11,306 nt of DNA from Acanthamoeba lenticulata (GCA_002179805.1 NAVB01002912.1:1-11306); one strand, 5' to 3'; counted from the first letter of the stretch, positions 1 to 8,160 are shown. Notes: generated by a model not told the origin, from the letters alone. Made by a program: numbers and translations.

Positions 1-1
1 G

Positions 2-2316
2 TGGATCACGAAGAATGAGTACGACGAGTCGGGCCCGAGCATCGTGCACCGCAAGTGCTTTGGGACGACCCGCGACGCCGAGAGCACGGTCCCCTACCAG
101 GTGGCCAACTACTCCTCCGTCTTCACGCCCAAGGAGGAAAAGGAAAAGGAAAAGGAGGAGAACGAGGCGGCCGTGGTGGAACCACCAAAGGTCCCGGACG
201 TGCGGAAGGAGATTCCCCACCGCATGTCCGACGCCAACGTGATCAAGCTCGGGCTGGGTTCCCTCGGCCGTCCCGCCGACCAGCTCATGACGGGCGACCC
301 GACCTATTGCCAAGGTGCGCCTCCCTCCACGCCTATCCATGGACAGCAAGCCAAGCCCTTGGCGGGTTCGACCCTCATCCCTTTCGTGCGGCGACCCACG
401 CAGGTTGCGAGGGCGCGCTCAACGCCGGCAGCGTGCTCACGCGGCGGCTGGACGCCACGGACGAGGCCGAGTGGGAGTGCGAGTTCTGCGGCCACACCCA
501 GACCGTGTACGTGAACGAGGGCGAGGTGCCCACGAGTGACCAGTGCGAGCACATCCTCGAGGTGCCCGAGAGCCTGGCCGACGACTCCAAGAAGCCCCTC
601 ATCGTCTTCTGCATCGATATCTCAGGTGCGGCCCTCTCACCACCGCCATCAACCGATCATGCCGAGGCTGACGTCATAGCGCGGTGTGCTGCAGGGTCGA
701 TGTGCGTCACGACCGAGGTCGAAGGGCGGATCGACCTCTATGAGGGCCTTCGCAGGCCCGAGGCCGCTGCGGGTGACGACGCCGTGGCGCGGTCGCTAGT
801 GGAGCAGGGCGCCTCGCAGTGGCTGCCCAACCAGCGCAACCGGCAGGTGACCTACATCTCGCGCCTGCAGTGCGTGCAAGCCGCCGTGCATCGGCAGGCC
901 GAGGCCCTCGCCCGGCTCTATCCACACCACCGCCTGGCGCTCATCACTTTCAACCACGAGCTCGTCCTCTACGGCGATGGTGCGGAGACTTGCCACGTTT
1001 GTGATTGGCTGGTCGGTGAAGAGGCTTTGCTGACGTCACCACCCTTGCATCATTGGACGGGGGGAACAGGTGCGGAGAAGGAGGACAGCCTGACGGTCAC
1101 GGGCGACCATCTGGAGGAGCTCGAGCTGCTGGTAGCCAAGGGCAAGGAGTTTGCTCGCGCCAAGTGCGCGTTGGGAGCCAAGGAGTCGCGCGGGTCGCTT
1201 GTCAAGAAGGTGTACACGCTCGAGGAGAGCGGCGGAACGGCTCTCGGGCCCGCGCTGGCGGCGGCCGTGGGCATGACCCTCGGGTCGCCCTTCTCCAAGG
1301 TGGTCCTCTGCACGGACGGCCTCGCGACGGTGGGCATCGGCAGGCTCGACGGTGTGGAGACGCCCGAGCAGGAGCGCCAGGCCGCAGAGGTCTACCAGCG
1401 CCTCGGGCAGATGGCCAAGTCCAATGGCACGGTGATCGACGTCATTTCCATCCGCGGTGACGACTGCTCGATGGAGAACATCGGCGCACTTGCTGACCTC
1501 ACGACGGGCGCTGTCGAGATCGTCGACCCGCTCGAGTTCGGATCTCACAACAGCGAGGTCGCCGCCCTCATTGCCAAGCCCATCGTCGCCACCAACGTCT
1601 CCTGCAAGCTTCTCCTCCCCAAGAGCTTCTCCTTCCTCCCCCTCTCCTCTTCTGCTCCATCGCCTTCCTCGTCTTCTTCTTCTTCTTCTTCTTCGTCCAC
1701 GACGACTTCCACTTCCACTTCAGCATCGTCCTCTTCACTCGAGGCCGACGGCGAGCACACGGCCATGCGCGACGTGGGCAACGCGACAGAGGACACCGAA
1801 ATCACGCTGGCCTTCAGGCTGGCGGGTCCGGCAGCACTGCAGCCCGACGAGGGTGAGCGGCGGGTGCCGTTCCAGGCGCAGATCAGCTTCACCAATGGCG
1901 ACGGCGCCCGGTGCCTCCGGGTCGTGACCGTGACGCGGCCGGCTCATCACAGCCGGGAAAGCGTCGAGGCGGCCCTCAACGCGGCCATCGTGGGGCTGGC
2001 GGCCGTGCACCGAAGCGCGGCGCTGGCGCAGAAAGGCGACTACCTGGAGGCGCGCCTCAATCTCATCTCCAACATGCGGCTCCTCCAGCGCGGCATGCTC
2101 ACCAGCCGGCAACAGCGCGAGTACATCAACTTCATTCGCCAGGCCGAGAGACTGGACGGCTTCATGCGCGAGGCCCAGCAGCAGGAGGAAACGCTGGCCA
2201 TTCAGAAGGGACGCGGCACGACCGTCGACGAGCGAAAGATGGCACGCGACGACTCTGCCGCGAAGAATATTGTGCAGATGAAGCTAATCTCAGCCTCGGC
2301 CTTCGCTGCCGCCTAG
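2..2316 (+). CDS. Zinc-ribbon and von Willebrand factor A domain protein, 5' end missing
   Basis: This is the 3' part of a spliced gene, entering at the window edge with codons starting at base 2. Exons are 2-314, 404-625, 695-979 and 1070-2316. The introns all begin GTGCG and end CAG, and the joins keep phase to give 688 visible residues. Splicing creates two CXXC pairs, at about residues 103/106 and 130/133 (YCQGC and CEFCG), which look like a zinc ribbon. A VWA domain follows, with the metal-binding MIDAS motif intact: DISGS at about 176-180, Thr in SGGTALGP and Asp in LCTDGL. A serine run near residues 470-497 separates the VWA core from a C-terminal part rich in charged helices. A Lys/Glu tract lies at about 44-55. 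VWA proteins of this type usually mediate metal-dependent protein binding inside cells. I cannot name the partner or pathway. The third intron (980-1069) is 90 nt, in frame and free of stops, so its removal is inferred from VWA continuity (LVLYGDG joined to AEKEDSLTVTGD). Confidence 0.85.
1672..1694 (+). repeat. TCT microsatellite encoding a serine run
   Basis: About seven and a half TCT units lie inside the last exon of the VWA gene. They form the core of a longer Ser/Thr-rich stretch (about 1650-1737). The run is in frame, so changes of whole units would only alter the serine linker length. Confidence 0.9.
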
Positions 2317-2345
2317 CAGCTGTCGCAAACACAAAGATTATATTG

Positions 2346-2389
2346 ATTCCCAATTTAAAAAAACAATTATTCCCAATTTAAAAAAACAA
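2346..2389. repeat. Two perfect 21-bp direct repeats, 23-bp period
   Basis: Bases 2346-2366 and 2369-2389 are identical (ATTCCCAATTT, seven A, then CAA) and separated by two bases. They start 30 bp after the stop of the VWA gene, in its probable 3' UTR. The likely origin is a local tandem duplication in AT-rich DNA. Confidence 0.9.
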
Positions 2390-2390
2390 A

Positions 2391-2396
2391 AATAAA
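2391..2396 (+). terminator. AATAAA polyadenylation signal of the VWA gene
   Basis: AATAAA lies 75 bases after the stop codon in an A-rich spacer. A second copy lies at 2424-2429. Either could direct 3' end formation of the VWA transcript; the choice is not visible in the sequence. Confidence 0.5.
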
Positions 2397-2447
2397 ATTA
2401 AAATTGAACGAAGTTTTTTTCAAAATAAAAACCTACCTTCGTCACGC

Positions 2448-2457
2448 TGACGTGGCA
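2448..2457 (+). promoter_or_regulatory. TGACGTGGCA element upstream of PSMA6
   Basis: TGACGTGGCA is a CRE/G-box hybrid of the sort bound by bZIP factors in many eukaryotes. It lies about 122-131 bases before the PSMA6 ATG, in the only spacer available for that promoter. The same nine-base core recurs upstream of the LEA-like gene at 8161. No clear TATA box is seen. A 7-bp inverted repeat (CGCCAGC 2482-2488, GCTGGCG 2511-2517) follows. The function is inferred from position and motif only. Confidence 0.4.
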
Positions 2458-2578
2458 TGTAAAAAGGAAAAATGTATTTTCCGCCAGCTGGCCATCACAG
2501 CAAAGGAGTGGCTGGCGTGCTGCGGCCACCAAGACGACACGGCGAGGGAACGATCACACTACACGAAACTGAGCCATA

Positions 2579-3758
2579 ATGAGCAGATCTGCGGGCTACG
2601 ATCGTCACATCACCATCTTCTCGCCTGAGGGGCGCCTCTACCAAGTTGGTATGGGCCTCATACTCTATCTATGCCTTATTAACGCAGCCACTAATTGGAT
2701 CTCTTTTGCCAAACCAGAGTATGCGTTTAAGGCCATCAAAACTGAGAACCTCACATCGCTGGGCATCAGGGGTGCCGACAGCTGCTGCGTAATTACACAG
2801 AAGAAAGTTCCAGTACGTTTAAAATCTTATCTCAGAAGGAATCTCTCTCTAAATGTCTGGCCTTTGCAGGAGAAGCTTGTGGATCCTAGCTCAGTGACAC
2901 ACCTTTTTGACATTACCCCTACCATCGGGTGTGTTATGACTGGCATGATTGGTGCGCCCTCCCTATCTTTGCTGGACAGCAGTACTACTGTCCCCAGCGA
3001 GTCTTCTGACACCGCTGCTCTGCATGGGCTTTGGTGCAGCCGATGCGAGGTCCCAAGTGCAGCGCGCCCGAAAGGAAGCCGCAGATTTTGCCTTTAAGTT
3101 TGGCTACCAGATCCCAGTCTCCTACTTGGCTAAGCGCATGGCGGACATCGCGCAAATCTACACGCAGCATGCTGGCATGCGTCCGCTTGGTGTCTGTATG
3201 TGTCTCCGCCTATCCTTGGCCAGCGCGTTGATGGCTCTTTCGCAAAACCTGCTCGCTGTACTGGCGGCACGCGCAAGTCCCGTACTCTTGCTTGTGTCCT
3301 CATGACGAAGTTTATTCTGTGTGTGCGTGTCTTGGGAGCAGCGATGATCCTCATCGGCATCGATGACGAGGACGGCCCACAGGTCTACAAGTGTGATCCG
3401 GCTGGCTCGTATGCCGGGTTCAAGGCCACTGGGGCGGGCCATAAGGAGCAGGAGGCTCGCAATTTCCTGGAGAAGAAGTTCAAGACCGACCCCAAGCTGG
3501 ACACTGACAAGACCATCAAGGTGCTTCCCCCCCCCCCTATGCGATGCTGTCTTCTTTCCACCGTCAGTTGCCTCACACCGTCCGAACTCTTTGTACGGCG
3601 TGCAGATGGCAATCAACGCACTGCAGACGGTGCTGGGCGAGGACTTCAAGGCGTCCGACATTGAAGTAGGCGTTGTCACCGCCGACCAGCCGCGGTTCAG
3701 GCGGCTCTCCGACGAGGAGGTTGACCGCCACCTCACCGAGATTGCCGAGCGCGATTGA
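2579..3758 (+). CDS. PSMA6: 20S proteasome subunit alpha type-6 (alpha1)
   Basis: This gene encodes a non-catalytic subunit of the outer alpha ring of the 20S proteasome, which gates substrate entry. Six exons give 244 residues: 2579-2648, 2718-2812, 2870-2951, 3040-3195, 3342-3520 and 3606-3758. That is close to the usual 246 of animal PSMA6. The N-terminus [20 protein letters not shown], continued across intron 1 by YQVEYAFKAI, is the proteasome alpha-type signature specific to alpha1. Further family blocks are [73 protein letters not shown] and a terminal AERD. Intron 4 is placed at GTATGT (3196) with its AG at 3340-3341, because this yields RPLGVSMILIGID; an AG three bases earlier would add one alanine. 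Intron 5 contains an 11-base C run. All six exons are open, so the gene looks intact and should be constitutively expressed. Confidence 0.97.
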
Positions 3759-4214
3759 TCGGTGTGTTTGCGCGGTTGTGTAAAGAGACCTTTCCTTGAT
3801 CTCGAAGAACGATTGATTGTGACACACCTTTACAAAAGCTGCTTTTTACAGATGTATGCACACAACGACTCGCTCTCTGGTCCATCAGCGGGCGTCCGGA
3901 AGGTGGACAACGGTGCACCGCGGTGCGCGAAAAACGGAGTGCGCCAGTGTGAACATGTGTGAGCCGTGGTGAAAATGAGTGAAGGGGAGTGGGAACAAGT
4001 AGGTGGCTGTAAAAAAGTGTATACACATTATCATCCCCACAAGGGATTTGTAATTGCTCTTCATATACTCTACAATTTTTAATTCTTCAATTTTTTGTTC
4101 TACTTTAATATAATAATAAGCAATAAGATGATATATATCACGAAAAACTTAAATCTCAGGCGAAACGGCAAAAAAATCAGGCCAGAATTTAAAAATCCAG
4201 CCGAAATATTTGGA

Positions 4215-4256
4215 AGATAAAAGGCGGCTTTTGTGCAGATAAAAGGGGGATTTGCA
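4215..4256. repeat. Imperfect tandem pair, 22-bp period
   Basis: AGATAAAAGG at 4215-4224 recurs at 4237-4246, and each copy is followed by a similar G-rich then TTTG(T)GCAG segment. Just upstream (4151-4206), three degenerate copies of a word like AAATCAGGCC occur about 20 bases apart. This is simple AT-rich spacer sequence of unknown role. Confidence 0.5.
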
Positions 4257-4509
4257 GTACTGTTGGGGGGCTTGTTTGCAGCGGGACGCCACCGGTTTTC
4301 ATTACATGCACTATGGCGAAGCAGCTGCAAGACCCCACAATAGACAAATCAATGAGCCTGGGCCCACCACAGTATGGCCACACCTTTGTTTTAAGGTTGT
4401 GTGGAGGATAGAACAGGTAGATGCATCAGTTTGGTGTGCTTCTGCACAGGTTTTTTTTTTTCACCCAAATGTCATGCTTCTCAGTATTCAGTTTGTGTCC
4501 TTGAGACAT

Positions 4510-4796
4510 TTATCTTCCCAAACACTTGAGGTTAAAGGTTCGTGGAGGATGTTTGTCATCTTCTTCATGTTCATCATCATTCTGAGGTCACACCAAGCAT
4601 GCTTCCACCGTTAGTTTAGCCAGTTCTTTCAAAAGTATGTGCCAAACACCTTTGGTGCAATTATTATTAAGGCCTCCAGTTTTGCTTCCCATTCATCTAC
4701 AGTAGCCCACTGCAGAGCAGACAATGTATCCATCATTGCTGCCCCTGTGTGTGTGTTCAATTAGTATTGATTTGCAATTATTGAACAGATTGTACC
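4510..4796 (-). pseudogene. Possible small multi-exon gene or decayed element
   Basis: On the minus strand, a stop-free segment ending at 4796 runs into GTACAATCTG. A TACTAAT branch-like word and an ACACACAG acceptor (AG at 4746-4745) follow. The next open segment (4744-4650, residues MMDTLSALQWATVDEWEAKL then EALIIIAPK) ends at GTGTTTGG. A CTAAACTAAC branch-like word and CTCAG follow, and then an acidic segment (4581-4510, NDDEHEEDDKHPPRTF) ends at TAA. The three pieces join in a consistent phase, giving putative introns of 51 and 68 nt. No start codon is evident in the first piece, no family is recognised, and codon use is AT-rich unlike the neighbours. It could be chance, a relic, or a foreign insertion. 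Confidence 0.22.
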
Positions 4797-5109
4797 TTGT
4801 TTGACTGGGACCAGATGCTTTAGTTTCTTGCTCCACAGCTTTTGTATATGGAACTCATAGAGTAGGTACAATCAGCCCCATTCACTTTCATATAATTAAA
4901 GATACCATTTATCTTTACATAATTAGGCTATTTTTCTATCATATAAACAACTAAGATGTAATAGAAATATACATTATTCAGTACAACCAAATATCCAAGT
5001 AAATATATGACCAAAAATATTCACTTTTTGTTGTAAACAAAATTCAGTTGTTTTCATAGATAATTGTGGTTTTAAATGATAAAACCATGGAAAAACACAA
5101 TGCCTAACT

Positions 5110-5135
5110 TGTTGCACTTGAACTTTGGTGCAACA
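5110..5135. repeat. Hairpin with 8-bp stem
   Basis: TGTTGCAC (5110-5117) and GTGCAACA (5128-5135) form a perfect 8-bp stem around a 10-base loop. It lies about 150 bp past the stop of the minus-strand gene at 5289, where it could sit in or beyond the 3' UTR. The role is unknown. Confidence 0.6.
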
Positions 5136-5288
5136 CATCATAAATACCAATAACTCTGCTTGCAACAACAGTAGGTAAACTGCCCTTACTTGTGCCCCCA
5201 TACATGTAAAACTCAACTCCAAGCTTGCCAGGCTGTTCTGTCACGTTCGCGCTTTGCCTGTGTGGCCACATACACAACTGCAAGGGCA

Positions 5289-6301
5289 TCAGGCAGGGGG
5301 AATAGGCCGGAGGAGGTCGTCCTTGGCAGTCTCGCTCCAGGTCCATGCGGCGTCCTCGTGGCCAGCTCCCTTTTCGATTTGTACTGATGAGGCGGACGTA
5401 ACAATTTGGACAGGTTAGCTACGCAGTGTCGCCCGACCTTGGCGTTGGCTAAGGGGAGATTGTCCGTACCCAGGATAGAATTCTTCATGCGGACGATGTA
5501 CTCGTGAGCGTCTTCGGCTTCCTTCAGGGCTCGCTCGTAGCTGATCGCGCCAGTGGCGGGCTGGTGTGTGGTCACGAGTCAAGGTCAGGGGAGGAATTGA
5601 AAACGAAAGCTGTGGGGGGGGGAAGAGATCATGTAAAAGGCAACAACCTTAGCGCGGTCGTACTCGTCCCGGCTGAGGGCGCGAAGCCGCTCAAGGCGCA
5701 GCTTAGAGTGGCGCTCGGCCTCCTCGGCAAAGTGGAGGGCTTCGCGCATGCTGACCACGGCGCTCTCGCGGATCGGGCCGGTGAGGGCCTGGCCTGCCTT
5801 CTGGAGCAGTTTCGTGGCCTTGTTCATGGCCTGCATCGCGCGCACCTTGGCCTGGTGATACGCCTCCTGCGCCTCGGCCAAGATGACGTGCACGTCGTGC
5901 TGAACCTCCTCGCCGATCTCGCGCCCGGCCTCGGCGGCCTGGTCCTTGGCGCCCTTGACGATGTTCTTGACATTGTGGCCCACTTGCTTCAGCTTATCCT
6001 TGGCCTTCTCCCACGCCCCCCGGGCACCTTGGGCCTTCACCTCGTCGCTCTTCTCGGGAGTCACCACCACCACCACTTCTGCCTCCTCCTGGCGGCCTGC
6101 GCCGTTATGGAGCACCACATCCGCCGCCTCGACGCGCCGCTGCTCTTCGCCAGTCGTGGCCAGGGACTCGAGGTCGGCCCGCAGCTTCGCGGCCTTGTCG
6201 CGCAGCGGGCGCGTCTCCTCTCCGGCCAACCTGCCGCCGGCGGCTGTCCCGAACCCCACCACCACCACCACCAGCAACAATAACAACAAGAAGAAGGACA
6301 T
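5289..6301 (-). CDS. Secreted alanine/charge-rich helical protein, LEA-like
   Basis: Three exons on the minus strand (6301-5648, 5560-5470 and 5383-5289) give 279 residues. The introns are 87 and 86 nt. The first has CTGAC branch-like words and a run of nine C; the second has a canonical CTAAC. The last exon was placed because it alone gives a like-minded ending, IEKGAGHEDAAWTWSETAKD and then RPIPPA. The first ATG (6301) opens MSFFLLLLLL followed by five valines, which looks like a signal peptide cut near Gly22-Gly23. The rest is mostly predicted amphipathic helix rich in Ala, Glu, Lys and Arg (AWEKAKDKLKQVGHNVKNIV, REALHFAEEAERHSKLRLER). A second run of five valines lies at residues 76-80. 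Both valine runs are encoded by GTG repeats. No enzyme motif and almost no cysteine is seen. The resemblance in style to the gene at 6386-8057 suggests a related extracellular or vesicular helical protein. The gene may not be separate: a phase-compatible splice could join it to that neighbour. Confidence 0.7.
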
Positions 6302-6307
6302 CAACAA

Positions 6308-6385
6308 GAGGACCCAAAGTGGTACAACAAACGTTTATTGTCCCCCCCCTCCGCCCCGCTCCCTTCTCTCTCTCTCTCTATGCGC
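6308..6385. other. Short junction between the two helical-protein genes
   Basis: Only 84 bp separate the stop of the LEA-like gene (6386) from the next ATG (6301). The stretch holds a TC-repeat (6365-6379), a run of eight C (6341-6348) and TTTATT. That is little room for a 3' UTR, a promoter and a 5' UTR. Confidence 0.7.
6334..6339 (-). terminator. AATAAA on the minus strand after the LEA-like gene
   Basis: Minus-strand AATAAA lies 47 bases after the TGA at 6386, at a normal distance for a polyadenylation signal. It supports the LEA-like transcript ending here. If the two genes are one, this would fall inside an intron. Confidence 0.45.
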
Positions 6386-8057
6386 TCACGCCTCACGCCT
6401 CGGGGGAACGTTGGGCTTACCGCGGACATCGCTGGCCGCGTTCTTGACCGTCTGCCGCAGATCGTCCTTCACCTGCGCCGCTCTGCACCATCCGGCCATT
6501 GTTGACGCGTCAGCTTCGTGTCCGCGCACCACGACGGCAAGGCAAAGAGAGAGGAAGGGGAGCGGAGGGAGAGCCAAGCCTTACCCGGTGGCGGCGGCGT
6601 CGCCAACGGCGCGAGCCTCGTCGGCAGTGTCGTGAACGGCGGCCTGGGCCTTGTCAGCGGCGTCGGCGGCCTTGGCCTGAACCTCGCCCGCGGTCTCCTT
6701 GATGTGCTCGCCGGCCGCGGCCAGGCCCTCCTTGACGTCGGCCTTGGCCTCGCGCGCCCTCGCGGCAGCCTTATCGCCAACCTCGACGGCGGCCTCATGT
6801 GCCTTAGCGGCCTTCTCCTCGAGCTTGCGCTTGGCCTCGGCGGTCTTGGCCTTGAAGTCATCCTTGACTTCGCCCACCTTGTCGGCGGCCTTCTCGCCGG
6901 CGTCGACGGCGGCGTCGCGCACGTCGGCGGCCTTGGCCTTGACAGCGCCCTTAACCTCGCGCGCCTTGTCGGCGGCCTTCTCGCCCACCTCAGCGGCGGC
7001 ATCGCGGGCGTCGGCGGCCTTGGCCTTGACAGCGCCCTTAACCTCGCGCGCCTTGTCGGCGGCCTTCTCGCCGGCGTTGACGGCGGCGTCGCGTACGTCG
7101 GCGGCCTTCTCCTTGACGATCTCGCCCGCGGCGGCGGCCGTGTCGCGCACGGCGTCGGCGGCCTCATGAGCCTTGTCGGCGGCCTTGTGGGCCACGTTGG
7201 CGGTCAGGTCGCGCGCCTCTTTGAGCGAGTCCTTCACCTTGTCGGCGACCCCGGCGGCCTTGGCCTTGACGTCGTCCTTGATCTCGCGCGCCTTGTCAGC
7301 GGCCTTAGCGCCAACCTCGGCAGCGGCGTCGCGCACGTCAGCGGCCTTGGCCTTGATGTTGTCCTTGACCTCGCGCGCCTTGTCAGCGGCCTTCTCGCCG
7401 ACCTCCACGGCGGCGTCGCGGGCCTCACCAGCCTTGCGCTGGGCCTCGTGCACCACCGTCGCCGCGGCGGCACGCACCTCCTGAGCGCCCTCTCGCACGC
7501 CCTCCTTCACTGCTCACAAAATTATAGAATTCAAACTCAATCAATCAATCAATCAACCCAAAATCAAAAGTCCTTCGGGGTCACCAACTGGTGGCAGGGC
7601 GTGAAGTACCGGCTTGGCGAGCCTGGTCGACCTTCTCGCAGGTGGCGCAGCGCACATCGTCGGCCTTCTCGAGGAGATCTTCTGCGGCGTCTGCGGCTTT
7701 GTGAGGGGTGGGGGCCACGTTGCGGCGAAGGTCGTCACGAAGCTCCTGGACGGTGGGTGGCGGAGTCCCTGAAGGAACGCCCACTTTGGCCTTGGCGGGG
7801 CCACGAGAGGCGTCCCTGGCAGAAGTGGTTGTAGTCTCGACGCGTGCCTGCTTGCGCGCTTCGATGCTGTCGCGGATCGCATTGCCCACGTCGCGACCGA
7901 TTGAGATCACGCTCTCCCGTACGCGCTCCAGCAGCGGCTTAGCCTCGAGCTGCCTGCGCTGCTCCTCCGTCAGCTTCTGCGCGTGGAGCATGACCGAGCC
8001 CACGAGGACGGCCACGACCATCACGGTCACTGCCATCAGCTTGGCACCAGCACCCAT
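6386..8057 (-). CDS. Secreted LEA/apolipoprotein-like protein with 29-residue helical repeats
   Basis: Three exons on the minus strand (8057-7610, 7509-6585 and 6482-6386) give 489 residues. The introns begin GTACTT and GTAAGG and end CAG, and phases agree across both joins (QARQA|VKEGV and ATG|AAQVK). The start is chosen because LMAVTVMVVAVLVGSVML behind MGAGAK makes a signal peptide or anchor, cut near HAQ. Upstream in-frame ATGs have no such leader. Residues 26-149 are a charged helical segment with a CATC motif, the only cysteines after the leader. From 177 to 372 the chain is built of near-identical 29-residue units (DVRDAAAEVGAKAADKAREI style), five clear copies with one diverged stretch at 235-285. 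Ala, Lys, Asp and Glu dominate, there are no aromatics in the typical units, and proline is absent. That matches the group 3 LEA and apolipoprotein-like helical class, which is known for desiccation protection or membrane binding. The function here is inferred. The exported location is unusual for LEA proteins. Confidence 0.85.
6842..7429 (-). repeat. 87-bp coding repeats of the LEA-like gene
   Basis: The 29-residue protein units correspond to an 87-bp DNA period. Two adjacent units are identical over 62 bp (6924-6985 and 7011-7072). The outer units have diverged, and a non-canonical stretch interrupts the array. The pattern fits tandem duplication with recent duplication or conversion at the centre. 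Confidence 0.85.
7537..7556. repeat. TCAA tetranucleotide repeat, five copies
   Basis: Five perfect TCAA units lie in the first intron (7510-7609) of the LEA-like gene. That intron is visibly more AT-rich than the exons on either side, which supports the intron call. Confidence 0.9.
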
Positions 8058-8160
8058 GGGTGATGAAGATAGGGTTGTGGTGGTGTGTGTGGGGTGTGTG
8101 GATGAGTGCTCTCTCTCGCAACACACACGGCTCGTGACCCTGCTCACACGCGACTTGGTA

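Larger units (their letters stand above)
3759..5288. other. AT-rich convergent intergenic region with no firm gene
   Basis: This spacer lies between the 3' ends of PSMA6 (plus) and the gene at 5289-6301 (minus), so it should hold both 3' UTRs. I see no AATAAA soon after PSMA6. Up to about 4020 the DNA is mixed and rich in GTG/GTGA words, with a 12-bp palindrome at 3915-3926 (GCACCGCGGTGC). From about 4030 it becomes strongly AT-rich. It then holds short degenerate repeats (4151-4256), an 11-base T run (4451-4461), and a related pair of words at about 4394 and 4536 (AAGGTT followed by GTGGAGGAT). Open frames exist on both strands (for example 4252-4614 plus), but none resembles a protein I know. 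Confidence 0.75.

Noticed and set aside
1036..1548. Minus-strand open frame of 170 codons inside the VWA gene
   Set aside because: It is an antisense shadow in GC-rich DNA. The plus strand carries the MIDAS motif and conserved VWA core.
3158..3736. Minus-strand open frame of 192 codons across PSMA6
   Set aside because: It overlaps exons and introns of a clear proteasome gene and has no similarity I recognise.
4537..4545. GGTTCGTGG, resembling a tRNA B box
   Set aside because: No A box, acceptor stem or anticodon arm could be folded around it.
4252..4614. Plus-strand open frame of 120 codons in the AT-rich spacer
   Set aside because: No known motif, odd composition, and it overlaps other chance frames on the minus strand. 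I could not support it as a gene.
5213..5469. Unspliced continuation of exon 2 of the minus-strand helical gene to TGA at 5213
   Set aside because: The sequence turns Arg/Pro/Thr-rich and unlike the protein. Splicing GTACGG..CTAAC..CAG restores a matching helical ending in phase.
5504..6283. Plus-strand open frame of 259 codons with histidine runs
   Set aside because: The His runs are the complement of GTG valine codons in the minus-strand gene. The frame covers its first exon and part of its intron with no splice logic.
6581..6584. TAA directly after exon 2 of the LEA-like gene as its true stop
   Set aside because: It is part of GTAAGG, a strong donor site. A phase-matched exon with the same composition (QVKDDLRQTVKNAASDV) follows. 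Intron retention could still use this stop.
6518..7834. Long plus-strand open frame of 438 codons rich in Gly, Leu and Val
   Set aside because: It is the antisense of the LEA-like repeats and reads straight through their introns. The minus strand has proper splice signals, a leader and typical LEA composition.
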